26,183 nt of DNA from Mxb001 sp051007175 (GCA_051007175.1 JBPCSL010000045.1:1-26183), one strand, 5' to 3'; shown: positions 16,935 through 23,997, counted from the first letter of the stretch. Notes: generated from the letters alone by a model not told the origin. Numbers and translations: made by a program.

Positions 16935-17858
16935 CCGGGCAGCGTAGGCACGAGCAACCTTAGAGATAACGAGATAGGGCGGGTAGAGGTCCTGGGAGAC
17001 CACTGTTACTTCGAGCCAGCCTTCCGTTGCTAGGTCAAGGCGTCGGGCCGCGTCTCGACGTTGAGTCTCTGGGGATAGATGATGGGCCCCGTCGTACTCC
17101 ACCACGATCTTCATTTCTGCATCGACGAGATCACCGCGGGCTACGAAGCTTCCATCCAGCCTGAGAATGTCGATGTTGGGCTGCAGCCGCGTATAGCCGG
17201 CTTTCCGCAACAGGTAGCGCATGATCGACTCACGGGGGCTCTCTGACCTCGGGTCAAGATGCTCAACCGCATCGCGAACAGCCAGGATGCCCCTGCGCCT
17301 GCGCACTCGGTGGGCCCAGTGCTGCAGGAGCTCCTGCGTCACCAGCCCGCGCCGGAGGAGGTCATCCCCCACGGCAACGAGCTCGCCAACGGTCAGTTGC
17401 ATCCCGAGATCCAGCATCAGGCGCGCGGGCGACGTCACCGGCCACCCCTGGAGCCGGGTCACATGGTCCCGATGCAGATCGCGTCGACAGCACCTCACCC
17501 CGGGGCGATCCACGTGGAATCCGCCCGGCGGAAGGGTGATCTCCACATCACCTTCTGCCAGCCGCCACGGGACGGGTGCCTCCCAGAGGATCGCCGCGGA
17601 TGCCCCGCTCACGACTGCCGAGGGCGGCGCCACGACGAGCGCAGCCTCGATGCGCGCGACGTGATCGGTCACATCGAGCGGCAGGCGAACACCGCGGTGA
17701 GGAGTCCACCATTCATGGGGCGCGAAGGCCCCCCGATCGCTGGTGCGGGAGGTGCGGGAAATCCCCGAGGGGATCGTGCTTGAGGTGAGAGTGGCGTCCA
17801 ATGCTGGATGGCTGGGGACTTGGGTCACCACCGAACCCTGCGCGGGACCGGCGGCCAC
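16929..17858 (-). CDS. DUF559 (Vsr-like/PD-(D/E)XK fold) protein with AbiEi-like N-terminus
   Basis: Protein of 309 aa from the longest GTG start; in-frame GTGs at 17831 and 17828 are equally possible and no start has a clear ribosome binding site. Residues about 30-150 resemble the N-terminal region of actinobacterial AbiEi-like/DUF559 proteins (GVRLP, SGASAAILW, and TSPARLMLDL). The C-terminal domain (about 205-305) has the DUF559 nuclease pattern: ESPRES, then Asp243 eleven residues before Glu254 in VVEYDG, then a HH pair and RRDAARRLDLATEGW. This is the PD-(D/E)XK-type core of very-short-patch-repair-like endonucleases. The real substrate is unknown. It is the only accessory gene inside the core block, it has lower GC and more A/T-ending codons than its neighbours, and palindromes lie on both sides. 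I infer horizontal arrival. Confidence 0.8.
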   Translation of the reverse strand: MAAGPAQGSVVTQVPSHPALDATLTSSTIPSGISRTSRTSDRGAFAPHEWWTPHRGVRLPLDVTDHVARIEAALVVAPPSAVVSGASAAILWEAPVPWRLAEGDVEITLPPGGFHVDRPGVRCCRRDLHRDHVTRLQGWPVTSPARLMLDLGMQLTVGELVAVGDDLLRRGLVTQELLQHWAHRVRRRRGILAVRDAVEHLDPRSESPRESIMRYLLRKAGYTRLQPNIDILRLDGSFVARGDLVDAEMKIVVEYDGAHHLSPETQRRDAARRLDLATEGWLEVTVVSQDLYPPYLVISKVARAYAARR

Positions 17859-17914
17859 GGCACCAGATCGGAATCAACCTGTGGAGAAACCGCACCCCGA
17901 GACCCGTAGGACGC

Positions 17915-17977
17915 CGTTGAGTGGCGGGTTATGCCACAGATTCAGTCCTGATGGCGGTCATAACCCGCCAGTCAACG
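17915..17977. repeat. 63-bp palindromic element, copy 2
   Basis: Same length and orientation as copy 1, with five differences. Two fall in the stem as uncompensated mismatches (17921 against 17971, and 17934 against 17958), so the hairpin is slightly weaker. It ends eight bases from the clpX stop codon (TAG at 17988-17986) and lies about 57 bp upstream of the longest DUF559 start. It therefore follows clpX and precedes the DUF559 promoter region. The other bases of the 17859-17985 gap show no recognisable signal. Confidence 0.88.
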
Positions 17978-17985
17978 AAGTGCGG

Positions 17986-19284
17986 CTAGGCGGATTCCTT
18001 GCGGGCGCGACGCTTGGGCGCCTCGACCTCGCGCGGCACCAGCGTCGGCAGGACATTGTCGCGGACGGTCTCCTCGGTAACGACCACGCGGGCGACATCA
18101 GAGCGACTCGGCACGTCGTACATCACGTTGAGGAGGACCTCCTCGAGGATGGCGCGAAGCCCACGGGCTCCCGTGCCGCGCTTGAGCGCCTGATCGGCGA
18201 TCTCGCCCAGCGCACCCTCGGTGAACTCAAGCTCGACTCCGTCGAGATCGAAGAGCCGCTCGTATTGCTTCACCAGCGCATTGCGCGGCTCCGTGAGGAC
18301 CTTCATGAGAGCTAGACGGTCGAGCTTGGTGACCGAGGTGAACACGGGCAGTCGGCCGATGAACTCGGGAATCATGCCGAACTTGAGCATGTCCTCGGGC
18401 ATGACGTAGCCGAAGATGTCGTCGGGGTTGGTGTCGCTCAGGACCTCGCCATCCTCCGCCACGATGTCGAAGGTGAAACCCACGCGCTTCTTGCCGATGC
18501 GCTGCTCGATAATCGAGTCGAGCCCGGCAAAGGCACCGCCCACGATGAAGAGGACGTTGGTGGTGTCGATCTGGATGAACTCCTGGTGGGGGTGCTTGCG
18601 ACCGCCCTGCGGGGGCACCGACGCCGTCGTCCCCTCGAGAATCTTGAGCAGGGCCTGCTGCACGCCTTCACCCGACACATCGCGGGTGATCGAGGGGTTT
18701 TCGCTCTTGCGGGCGATCTTGTCGATCTCGTCGATGTAGATGATGCCGGTCTCGGCCTTCTTCACGTCATAGTCGGCGGCCTGGATGAGCTTGAGCAGGA
18801 TGTTCTCGACATCCTCGCCGACGTAGCCCGCCTCGGTGAGGGCCGTGGCATCGGCAATGGCGAAAGGCACGTTGAGCATGCGCGCCAGCGTCTGGGCCAG
18901 CAGCGTCTTGCCCGACCCGGTCGGGCCGAGCAGGAGGATGTTGGACTTGGCGAGCTCCACCGAGTCGTCCCGGCCGCGCTCGTTGGCCCCGGCCTGCACG
19001 CGCTTGTAGTGATTGTAGACAGCCACCGACAAGGCCTTCTTGGCGACGTCCTGGCCGATCACGTAGTTGTCGAGGAACTCGTAGATCTCACGTGGCTTGG
19101 GCAGGTCGCTAAACGACACGTCCGTGGCGTCGCTCAGCTCCTCTTCGATGATCTCGTTGCACAGGTCGATGCACTCGTCGCAGATGTAGACACCGGGGCC
19201 GGCGATGAGCTTCTTGACCTGCTTCTGGCTCTTCCCGCAGAAGGAGCACTTGAGGAGGTCACCCCCATCGCCGATGCGTGCCAC
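17986..19284 (-). CDS. clpX: ATP-dependent Clp protease ATP-binding subunit ClpX
   Basis: Protein of 432 aa. It is an AAA+ unfoldase that feeds tagged proteins to ClpP. The N-terminal zinc-binding domain has cysteines 13, 16, 35 and 38 (CSFC and CDEC). Walker A GPTGSGKT is at 120-127 and Walker B IIYIDEIDKI at 181-190. The sensor-2 region RGTGARGLRAILEEVLL is near the C-terminus. I chose the GTG at 19284-19282 because AAGGGAG (19290-19296) sits five bases upstream and the protein then begins MARIGDGGDLLKCSFCG as in streptomycetes; an in-frame ATG at 19308 is less likely. It lies 120 bp after clpP2 on the same strand. Confidence 0.97.
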   Translation of the reverse strand: MARIGDGGDLLKCSFCGKSQKQVKKLIAGPGVYICDECIDLCNEIIEEELSDATDVSFSDLPKPREIYEFLDNYVIGQDVAKKALSVAVYNHYKRVQAGANERGRDDSVELAKSNILLLGPTGSGKTLLAQTLARMLNVPFAIADATALTEAGYVGEDVENILLKLIQAADYDVKKAETGIIYIDEIDKIARKSENPSITRDVSGEGVQQALLKILEGTTASVPPQGGRKHPHQEFIQIDTTNVLFIVGGAFAGLDSIIEQRIGKKRVGFTFDIVAEDGEVLSDTNPDDIFGYVMPEDMLKFGMIPEFIGRLPVFTSVTKLDRLALMKVLTEPRNALVKQYERLFDLDGVELEFTEGALGEIADQALKRGTGARGLRAILEEVLLNVMYDVPSRSDVARVVVTEETVRDNVLPTLVPREVEAPKRRARKESA

Positions 19285-19310
19285 CGCAACTCCCTTGCAC
19301 AGGGGCACGC

Positions 19311-19354
19311 CCGGTCGGCGCCCCGAGGTTACGAAGGTACCCCGCGCCGACCGG
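19311..19354. other. Inverted repeat in the clpP2-clpX gap
   Basis: Perfect 11-bp inverted repeat: ccggtcggcgc at 19311-19321 and its reverse complement at 19344-19354, with a 22-base loop. It lies between the clpP2 stop and the clpX ribosome binding site. A transcript could fold here, either as a partial terminator or processing site that sets the ClpX:ClpP ratio, or the DNA dyad could bind a regulator. No T-run follows it on either strand. Confidence 0.5.
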
Positions 19355-19404
19355 ATCTGCCGTGAAATACGCCTCCGGCGCGTTCAGCCGTCAGCGGACG
19401 GACA

Positions 19405-20040
19405 TCAGGCGGGAGCGGAAACCTTGCGCGAGGCGATCACCTGGTCGATGAGGCCGTACTCCTTGGCCGCCTCGGCGGTGAGGATGCGGTCGCGCTCGAT
19501 GTCCTTCTCGATCTGCTCCTTCGTGCGCCCGGTGTGCTGGGAGAGAATCCCCTCCATCTCGTCGCGCATGCGCAGGATCTCGTTGGCCTGGATCTCCACG
19601 TCAGATGCCTGGCCACCGCCCTCGGTGTAGGGCTGGTGGATGAGGATCCGCGCGTGCGGCAGGGCAAAGCGCTTGCCCGGCGTGCCCGCCGCGAGCAGCA
19701 CCGCGGCCGCGGACGCCGCCTGGCCGAGGCACACCGTCTGCACCTGCGGCTTGACGAACTGCATCGTGTCGTAGATCGCCGTCATCGCGGTGTAGGAGCC
19801 GCCGGGCGAGTTGATGTAGATCTGGATGTCGCGGTCGGGGTCCATCGACTCCAGGCACAGGAGCTGGGCCATGACGTCATCGGCCGAGGCATCGTCGATC
19901 TGGACGCCGAGGAAGATAATGCGCTCCTCGAAGAGCTTGGTGTAGGGATTGTGCACCCGCTCGCCATTGGCGACCCGCTCGCGGAACTCCGGGACGATGT
20001 AGCGGGCCGAGGGCACGGTCAGCCCCGAGTGGGTGGTCAT
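19405..20040 (-). CDS. clpP2: ATP-dependent Clp protease proteolytic subunit (second clpP)
   Basis: Serine protease subunit of 211 aa. The catalytic triad can be placed at Ser110 (GQAASAAAV), His135 (RILIHQPYTEGGG) and Asp184 (ERDRILTAEAAKEYGLID). ATG 20040 is preceded by AAGGAGA with ideal spacing, which decides against the longer in-frame start at 20076. In actinobacteria ClpP1 and ClpP2 form a mixed 14-mer that docks on ClpX or ClpC1. The gene follows clpP1 after 32 bp, and clpX comes 120 bp further on. The name clpP2 follows gene order. Confidence 0.96.
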   Translation of the reverse strand: MTTHSGLTVPSARYIVPEFRERVANGERVHNPYTKLFEERIIFLGVQIDDASADDVMAQLLCLESMDPDRDIQIYINSPGGSYTAMTAIYDTMQFVKPQVQTVCLGQAASAAAVLLAAGTPGKRFALPHARILIHQPYTEGGGQASDVEIQANEILRMRDEMEGILSQHTGRTKEQIEKDIERDRILTAEAAKEYGLIDQVIASRKVSAPA

Positions 20041-20072
20041 CGAATCTCCTTGGGTCCAGGGCGAGCCGGTCA

Positions 20073-20684
20073 TCACTTGCTCCGCGGGGCGTCGGCGGCG
20101 GACGAGTAGACGTGATCGATGAGGCCGTAGTCACGGGCCTCTTCCGCGGTGAACCAGCGATCGCGGTCGGAATCGGCCTCGATCTCCTCAAGCGAGTGAC
20201 CGCTGTGCTCGGCAATGAGTTGCGCCATGCGCTTCTTGATGAAGAGCATCTGCTCTGCCTGGATCTTGATGTCGGAGGCTGTGCCCCCGATACCGCCCAG
20301 CGGCTGATGCATCATGATGCGCGTGTTGGGCGTGGCATAGCGCTTGCCCGCCTGTCCCGCGCAGAGCAGGAACTGGCCCATGGACGCCGCAAGGCCCATG
20401 GCGATCGTCGTCACGTCGTTGGGGATGAGCTGCATGGTGTCGTAGATGACCATGCCCGCCGTGATCGAGCCGCCCGGGGAGTTGATGTAGAGGGTGATGT
20501 CCTTGTCGGGATCCTCCGCCGCGAGCACCTGGAGCTGCTTGGCGATGCGGTTGGAGTTCTCGTCGCGCACCTCGCCCTCAAGCCACACGATGCGCTCACG
20601 CAGCAGGCGCTCATCCAGCATGTCGCCGAAGCCGGCCATCCCGGGTCCCCCGGTCCGCAGGTCGACGTACCTATCCGCGCCCAC
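20073..20684 (-). CDS. clpP1: ATP-dependent Clp protease proteolytic subunit (first clpP)
   Basis: Serine protease subunit of 203 aa. The triad is Ser101 (GLAASMGQFLL), His126 (RIMMHQPLGGIGG) and Asp175 (DRDRWFTAEEARDYGLIDHV). I start at GTG 20684-20682 because GAGAGGAG (20690-20697) lies five bases upstream; the frame is open further upstream but shows no family similarity. It is the first gene of clpP1-clpP2-clpX. The 144-bp upstream gap holds a candidate ClgR site and a TAGGGT -10, which fits control by the actinobacterial Clp regulator. Confidence 0.96.
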   Translation of the reverse strand: MGADRYVDLRTGGPGMAGFGDMLDERLLRERIVWLEGEVRDENSNRIAKQLQVLAAEDPDKDITLYINSPGGSITAGMVIYDTMQLIPNDVTTIAMGLAASMGQFLLCAGQAGKRYATPNTRIMMHQPLGGIGGTASDIKIQAEQMLFIKKRMAQLIAEHSGHSLEEIEADSDRDRWFTAEEARDYGLIDHVYSSAADAPRSK

Positions 20685-20702
20685 GCGCACTCCTCTCGCT
20701 GA

Positions 20703-20717
20703 GGGTGCCGGGCACCC
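20703..20717. promoter_or_regulatory. 15-bp perfect dyad in the clpP1 leader
   Basis: The sequence gggtgccgggcaccc is a perfect palindrome with 7-bp arms and a one-base centre, five bases upstream of the clpP1 ribosome binding site. A loop this short suits a DNA-binding dimer better than an RNA hairpin. If clpP1 starts transcription near 20743, it lies inside the 5' leader. No regulator is identified. Confidence 0.4.
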
Positions 20718-20749
20718 ATGTCGACGGTCGCTGAGCTCCCGTCCTGACG

Positions 20750-20755
20750 ACCCTA
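20750..20755 (-). promoter_or_regulatory. Candidate -10 element for clpP1
   Basis: The minus strand reads TAGGGT, a TANNNT-type -10, about 65 bp upstream of the clpP1 GTG. The region one spacer upstream has no good -35, which fits a promoter that needs an activator. The candidate ClgR site would be centred about 58 bp upstream of the inferred transcription start. Confidence 0.35.
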
Positions 20756-20792
20756 ACGTCGGGCAGGGGCCGGATAGTCCCGGGCCCGGGCG

Positions 20793-20810
20793 TGTTCGCC
20801 CACGGCTCAA
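20793..20810. promoter_or_regulatory. Candidate ClgR operator upstream of clpP1
   Basis: tgttcgcccacggctcaa fits the actinobacterial ClgR consensus as I recall it (WNNWCGCYNANRGCGWWS) at 15 of 18 positions, including the whole CGCYNANRGC core; the right outer half is degenerate. ClgR activates clpP1P2 and clpC in Corynebacterium, Streptomyces and Mycobacterium. The position fits an activator bound upstream of the clpP1 -10. The consensus is from memory and the promoter is inferred. Confidence 0.5.
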
Positions 20811-20828
20811 CGGGGCGTCTCCCCGCCG

Positions 20829-21797
20829 TCAGACGTCGAGGACGAGTCGAGGCCCCCCGCTGCGCGAGACGCACACCATCATGGTCTGCATCGAAGCCCT
20901 CTCCTCATCGGAGAGGAGGGAGTCGCGGTGATCCGCCGTCCCCTCGAGGATCCGGGTCTCGCACGTGCCGCAGATGCCCTCGCGGCAGGAATTGGGGATC
21001 TCGACGCCGGCCGCCTCGAGGGTCGCCAGGACGCTGACCCCGTCTCCGACCAACGCGGTGACGCCGGAGCGCCGGGCCTCCACCTCGAAGGCCGCGCCGT
21101 GCTCATCCGGTGGCGCCGCGACGGGCGCAAACCGCTCGATGACGAGCGACTCCGGCGGCCACCGGTCCATGGCCTCCTCGACCGCGGCCATGAGCGCCCC
21201 CGGGCCGCAGCAGTACACGAGGCCTCCGGGCACCGGATCAGCCAGGACATCGGCGAGCGGAAGGAGTCCGCGCTCGTCCTGCGGCCAGACGGTGACGGCG
21301 TCGCCGTACGCCTCGAGCTCGGGCAAGAAGGCCATGGAAGCGCGCTGACGCCCCCCGTAGAGCAGCCGCCACGGCGTCCCGTCCGCCTGGGCGCGCCGCA
21401 CCATCGGCAGGATCGGCGTGATCCCGATCCCCCCGGCGATGAAGAGGTAGGACTCGGCCGGCCGCAGCGAGAAGTTGTTGCGCGGACCGTGCGCGGCAAG
21501 CACCTGGCCTGCCCTGAGCTCGTCATGGACGTACGCCGACCCGCCCCGCCCCGCGGGCTCGCGCAGGACCGCGACCCGCCACGACTGGCGGTCGGCAGGA
21601 TCGCCGGACAGCGAATAGTTGCGGGTCAATCCACCCGGGAGGTGCAGGTCCAGGTGGGATCCCGGGGCCCACTGCGGCAGCGGGTTGCCGGCGGGATCCT
21701 CGAGGATGAGGGAGACGACTCCGTCGGCCTCCCAGCGGACTTGCCGCACGCGCAGGTCGAGGTCGATGCCGTGCTGATCAGGGTCTCGGCTCGTCAT
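20829..21797 (-). CDS. PDR/VanB-type oxidoreductase (FMN, NAD, C-terminal 2Fe-2S)
   Basis: Protein of 322 aa in three domains. The flavin-binding barrel carries RNYSL at 59-63. The NAD-binding domain carries AGGIGITPIL (121-130) and CCGPGALM (196-203). The C-terminal plant-type ferredoxin domain has Cys271, 276, 279 and 309 (C-x4-C-x2-C-x29-C). Such reductases pass electrons from NAD(P)H to a Rieske oxygenase, as in the phthalate, vanillate and carnitine systems. The ATG at 21797 overlaps the upstream stop (ATGA), so I prefer it to the in-frame ATG at 21806. It is the last gene of the six-gene operon, and the Rieske partner is three genes upstream. The substrate is unknown. Confidence 0.93.
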   Translation of the reverse strand: MTSRDPDQHGIDLDLRVRQVRWEADGVVSLILEDPAGNPLPQWAPGSHLDLHLPGGLTRNYSLSGDPADRQSWRVAVLREPAGRGGSAYVHDELRAGQVLAAHGPRNNFSLRPAESYLFIAGGIGITPILPMVRRAQADGTPWRLLYGGRQRASMAFLPELEAYGDAVTVWPQDERGLLPLADVLADPVPGGLVYCCGPGALMAAVEEAMDRWPPESLVIERFAPVAAPPDEHGAAFEVEARRSGVTALVGDGVSVLATLEAAGVEIPNSCREGICGTCETRILEGTADHRDSLLSDEERASMQTMMVCVSRSGGPRLVLDV

Positions 21798-22267
21798 GGC
21801 ACCCATCGCAGTGCCCTCCCGTCCTGGCGGCGGATGCGCACGAGCACGAATCCCGCCGGCTCTCCACCCAGCGGTGCCAGCGCGATGCTGCGCGGGTCGT
21901 CTCCCTCCCACACCATGACGTCGCCAGGAGACACCTGGAAGATGCCTTCCGACATCGCCCCCGACTCCATGATCGCGACGCACAGGTCCATCTCGTCACG
22001 CCACAGCACCTGGATGTCATCGACGATGCACCGCTCCATCTCCGCGTCGATGACCCTCGCGTCGAAGCGCACGTTCACGTGATGCGCGCCCACCTCGTCG
22101 GCCTCGAGGGTCGTCGTGAGAGAGCCCTCACCCGAGGCCGGTGCGCGGGAGAGGCGGATATCCCACTGCCAGTTCTCCCGGCCGGGACTATCGGGGCTGG
22201 CCGCGACCTCCGCCTCCTCCGACCGGAGGAGCAGGCGCTGCGCGGGCTGCCGGAGGAGGAGTTGCAC
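21794..22267 (-). CDS. Small unrecognised protein of the Rieske operon
   Basis: Protein of 157 aa that I cannot assign with confidence. It starts with GTG (22267-22265) three bases after the stop of the ABC ATPase gene and overlaps the reductase gene by 4 bp, so it is certainly read as part of the operon. The C-terminal half has a VSPGDVMVWEGDD turn followed by alternating hydrophobic strands ending GFVLVRIRRQDGRAL, which looks like a small beta-barrel (cupin-like, or distantly HutD/Ves-like). I see no signal peptide, membrane segment or metal-binding His cluster. The N-terminus is Leu/Arg-rich and then has a NWQWDIRLSR strand. It may assist the oxygenase or bind its substrate, but that is a guess from position alone. 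Confidence 0.75.
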   Translation of the reverse strand: MQLLLRQPAQRLLLRSEEAEVAASPDSPGRENWQWDIRLSRAPASGEGSLTTTLEADEVGAHHVNVRFDARVIDAEMERCIVDDIQVLWRDEMDLCVAIMESGAMSEGIFQVSPGDVMVWEGDDPRSIALAPLGGEPAGFVLVRIRRQDGRALRWVP

Positions 22268-22270
22268 CGG

Positions 22271-23035
22271 TCACAGCACCTTGGACAGGAAGGCCTTGGT
22301 CCGCTCGTGCTGCGGATTGGCCAGCACCTCCCGCGGGTCGCCTGACTCCACCACGACTCCCCCGTCCATGAAGACGAGCGAGTCCCCGACCTCGCGAGCG
22401 AAGCCCATCTCGTGGGTGACCACGATCATGGTCATGCCCTCCTCGGCCAGTTGCCGCATGACGTCGAGGACTTCGCCCACCAGCTCGGGATCCAGTGCGG
22501 AGGTGGGCTCATCGAAGAGCATGAGCTTGGGCTCCATGGCGAGGGACCGCGCGATGGCGACCCGCTGCTGCTGCCCTCCAGAGAGCTGGGACGGATAGGC
22601 CCCGAGCTTGTGCCCCAGGCCAACACGTGCCAGCAGGCGCTCGGCTCTCTCCTTGACGCTGGCCGACCGCTCCTTCTTCACGCGCACCGGTGCCTCCATG
22701 ACGTTCTGCAGGACCGTCATGTGCGGGAAGAGATTGAAGTGCTGGAAGACCATGCCGATATCGCGGCGCGAGCGAGCCGCCTCCTTGTCGTGGAGTTCGT
22801 AGAGCTTGTCGCCCTTCTGCCGATAGCCCACGAGGTGGCCATCGACCGAGAGGCGGCCGGAGTCGATCTTCTCGAGGTGGTTGATGCACCGGAGGAACGT
22901 CGACTTGCCGGAGCCCGAGGGACCCACGAGGCAGAAGACCTCGCCTTGCCTCACCTCGAGGTTGATGCCCTTGAGGACCTCGACATGACCGAAGCTCTTG
23001 TGGACGTTCTCGCTCTTCACCATGGGGACGCTCAT
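22271..23035 (-). CDS. Amino-acid ABC transporter ATP-binding protein
   Basis: Protein of 254 aa of the polar amino-acid (GlnQ/HisP) ABC ATPase family. Seen are Walker A GPSGSGKST (38-46), Q-loop MVFQHFNLFPHMTV (95-108), signature LSGGQQQRVAIARSLAM (151-167), Walker B LMLFDEPTSALDPE (171-184) and H-loop His208. A short insertion after residue 65 (HLVGYRQKGDKLYELHD) is common in this subfamily. The ATG at 23035 overlaps the permease stop (ATGA). It energises uptake through the adjacent permease. No substrate-binding protein gene is seen in the window. Confidence 0.95.
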   Translation of the reverse strand: MSVPMVKSENVHKSFGHVEVLKGINLEVRQGEVFCLVGPSGSGKSTFLRCINHLEKIDSGRLSVDGHLVGYRQKGDKLYELHDKEAARSRRDIGMVFQHFNLFPHMTVLQNVMEAPVRVKKERSASVKERAERLLARVGLGHKLGAYPSQLSGGQQQRVAIARSLAMEPKLMLFDEPTSALDPELVGEVLDVMRQLAEEGMTMIVVTHEMGFAREVGDSLVFMDGGVVVESGDPREVLANPQHERTKAFLSKVL

Positions 23036-23997
23036 CGGATGCCCCCCGTCGTCTCGGTCACGGAGACCGGTGGCGGCTCCGGGGGCGGCGAGTGGAACGT
23101 GAAGAAGTTCTTGCGCAGGCGCTGCCACGCGGTGGGCGGCTGCTGGCGCGACTGCCCCCGCCCGAAGTGACGCTCGATGTAGTACTGCCCCACGGTGAGG
23201 ATCGAGGTGAGGATCAGGTACCAGCCACTCGCGACGATGAGCAGCGGAATCGTCTCGTAGGTGCGCGTGTAGATCATCTGCGCGGAGTAGAGAAGCTCCG
23301 GCAGCGTCACGATGCTCACCAGGGACGTGGTCTTGAGCATACCGATCGTTTCGTTGCCGGTCGGGGGGATAATCACGCGCATCGCCTGGGGGATGACGAT
23401 GCGACGCAGGGTCTGCGAGCGGGTCATGCCGAGAGCCGTGGCCGCCTGAGTCTGCCCTTCATCGACCGACTGGATGCCCGCCCGAGAGATCTCGGCCATG
23501 TAGGCGGCCTCGTTGAGGCCCAGCCCCAGGAGGGCCGCCATGAACGGAGTGATGAGCGCATTGGTATCCGCCGAGAAGAACGATGGCCCGAAGGGGATCC
23601 CGATCGAGATCATCGGGATCAGGGCCGCGAGGTTGAACCAGAAGATCAACTGCACCAGGACCGGAGTGCCGCGAAAGAACCAAATGTAGAACCAGCTCAC
23701 CGTCGAGAGGATCGGGTTAGGCGACAGGCGCATGATCGCCAGAAGCATGCCGAGGATGATGCCGACAGCCATGGCCGCGATCGTCAGGACGATCGTCGCC
23801 TGCACTCCCTTGAGGATGGTGCCGTCGAAGAAGTACTTCGCGACCGTGCCCCACTCGAAGAGCGGATTCGTGATCACCATGTTGATGAACATCGCAATGA
23901 TCACCACGATCACCGCCAGGGCGACCCATCGCCACGGATGGCGCACCGGAACTGCCTTGATGGGTTCCGTGACCGCACTCACGTCGCTCGCGCTCAT
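23032..23997 (-). CDS. Amino-acid ABC transporter permease (HisM/GlnP type)
   Basis: Protein of 321 aa. An N-terminal cytoplasmic stretch is followed by several membrane segments (first about residues 24-43). RGTPVLVQL lies at 109-117. The EAA loop that contacts the ATPase is EAAYMAEISRAGIQSVDEGQ (163-182). The C-terminal tail of about 45 residues is Pro/Gln-rich and longer than usual. The ATG at 23997 overlaps the stop of the Rieske gene (ATGA), so the longer in-frame start at 24129 is rejected. Only one permease gene is present, so it would work as a homodimer. The family moves amino acids, opines or similar zwitterions; substrate unknown. Confidence 0.94.
   Translation of the reverse strand: MSASDVSAVTEPIKAVPVRHPWRWVALAVIVVIIAMFINMVITNPLFEWGTVAKYFFDGTILKGVQATIVLTIAAMAVGIILGMLLAIMRLSPNPILSTVSWFYIWFFRGTPVLVQLIFWFNLAALIPMISIGIPFGPSFFSADTNALITPFMAALLGLGLNEAAYMAEISRAGIQSVDEGQTQAATALGMTRSQTLRRIVIPQAMRVIIPPTGNETIGMLKTTSLVSIVTLPELLYSAQMIYTRTYETIPLLIVASGWYLILTSILTVGQYYIERHFGRGQSRQQPPTAWQRLRKNFFTFHSPPPEPPPVSVTETTGGIR

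Noticed and set aside
20779..20790. cccgggcccggg palindrome upstream of clpP1
   Set aside because: A 12-bp G/C-only palindrome is easily met by chance at this base composition, and it lacks a recognisable half-site.
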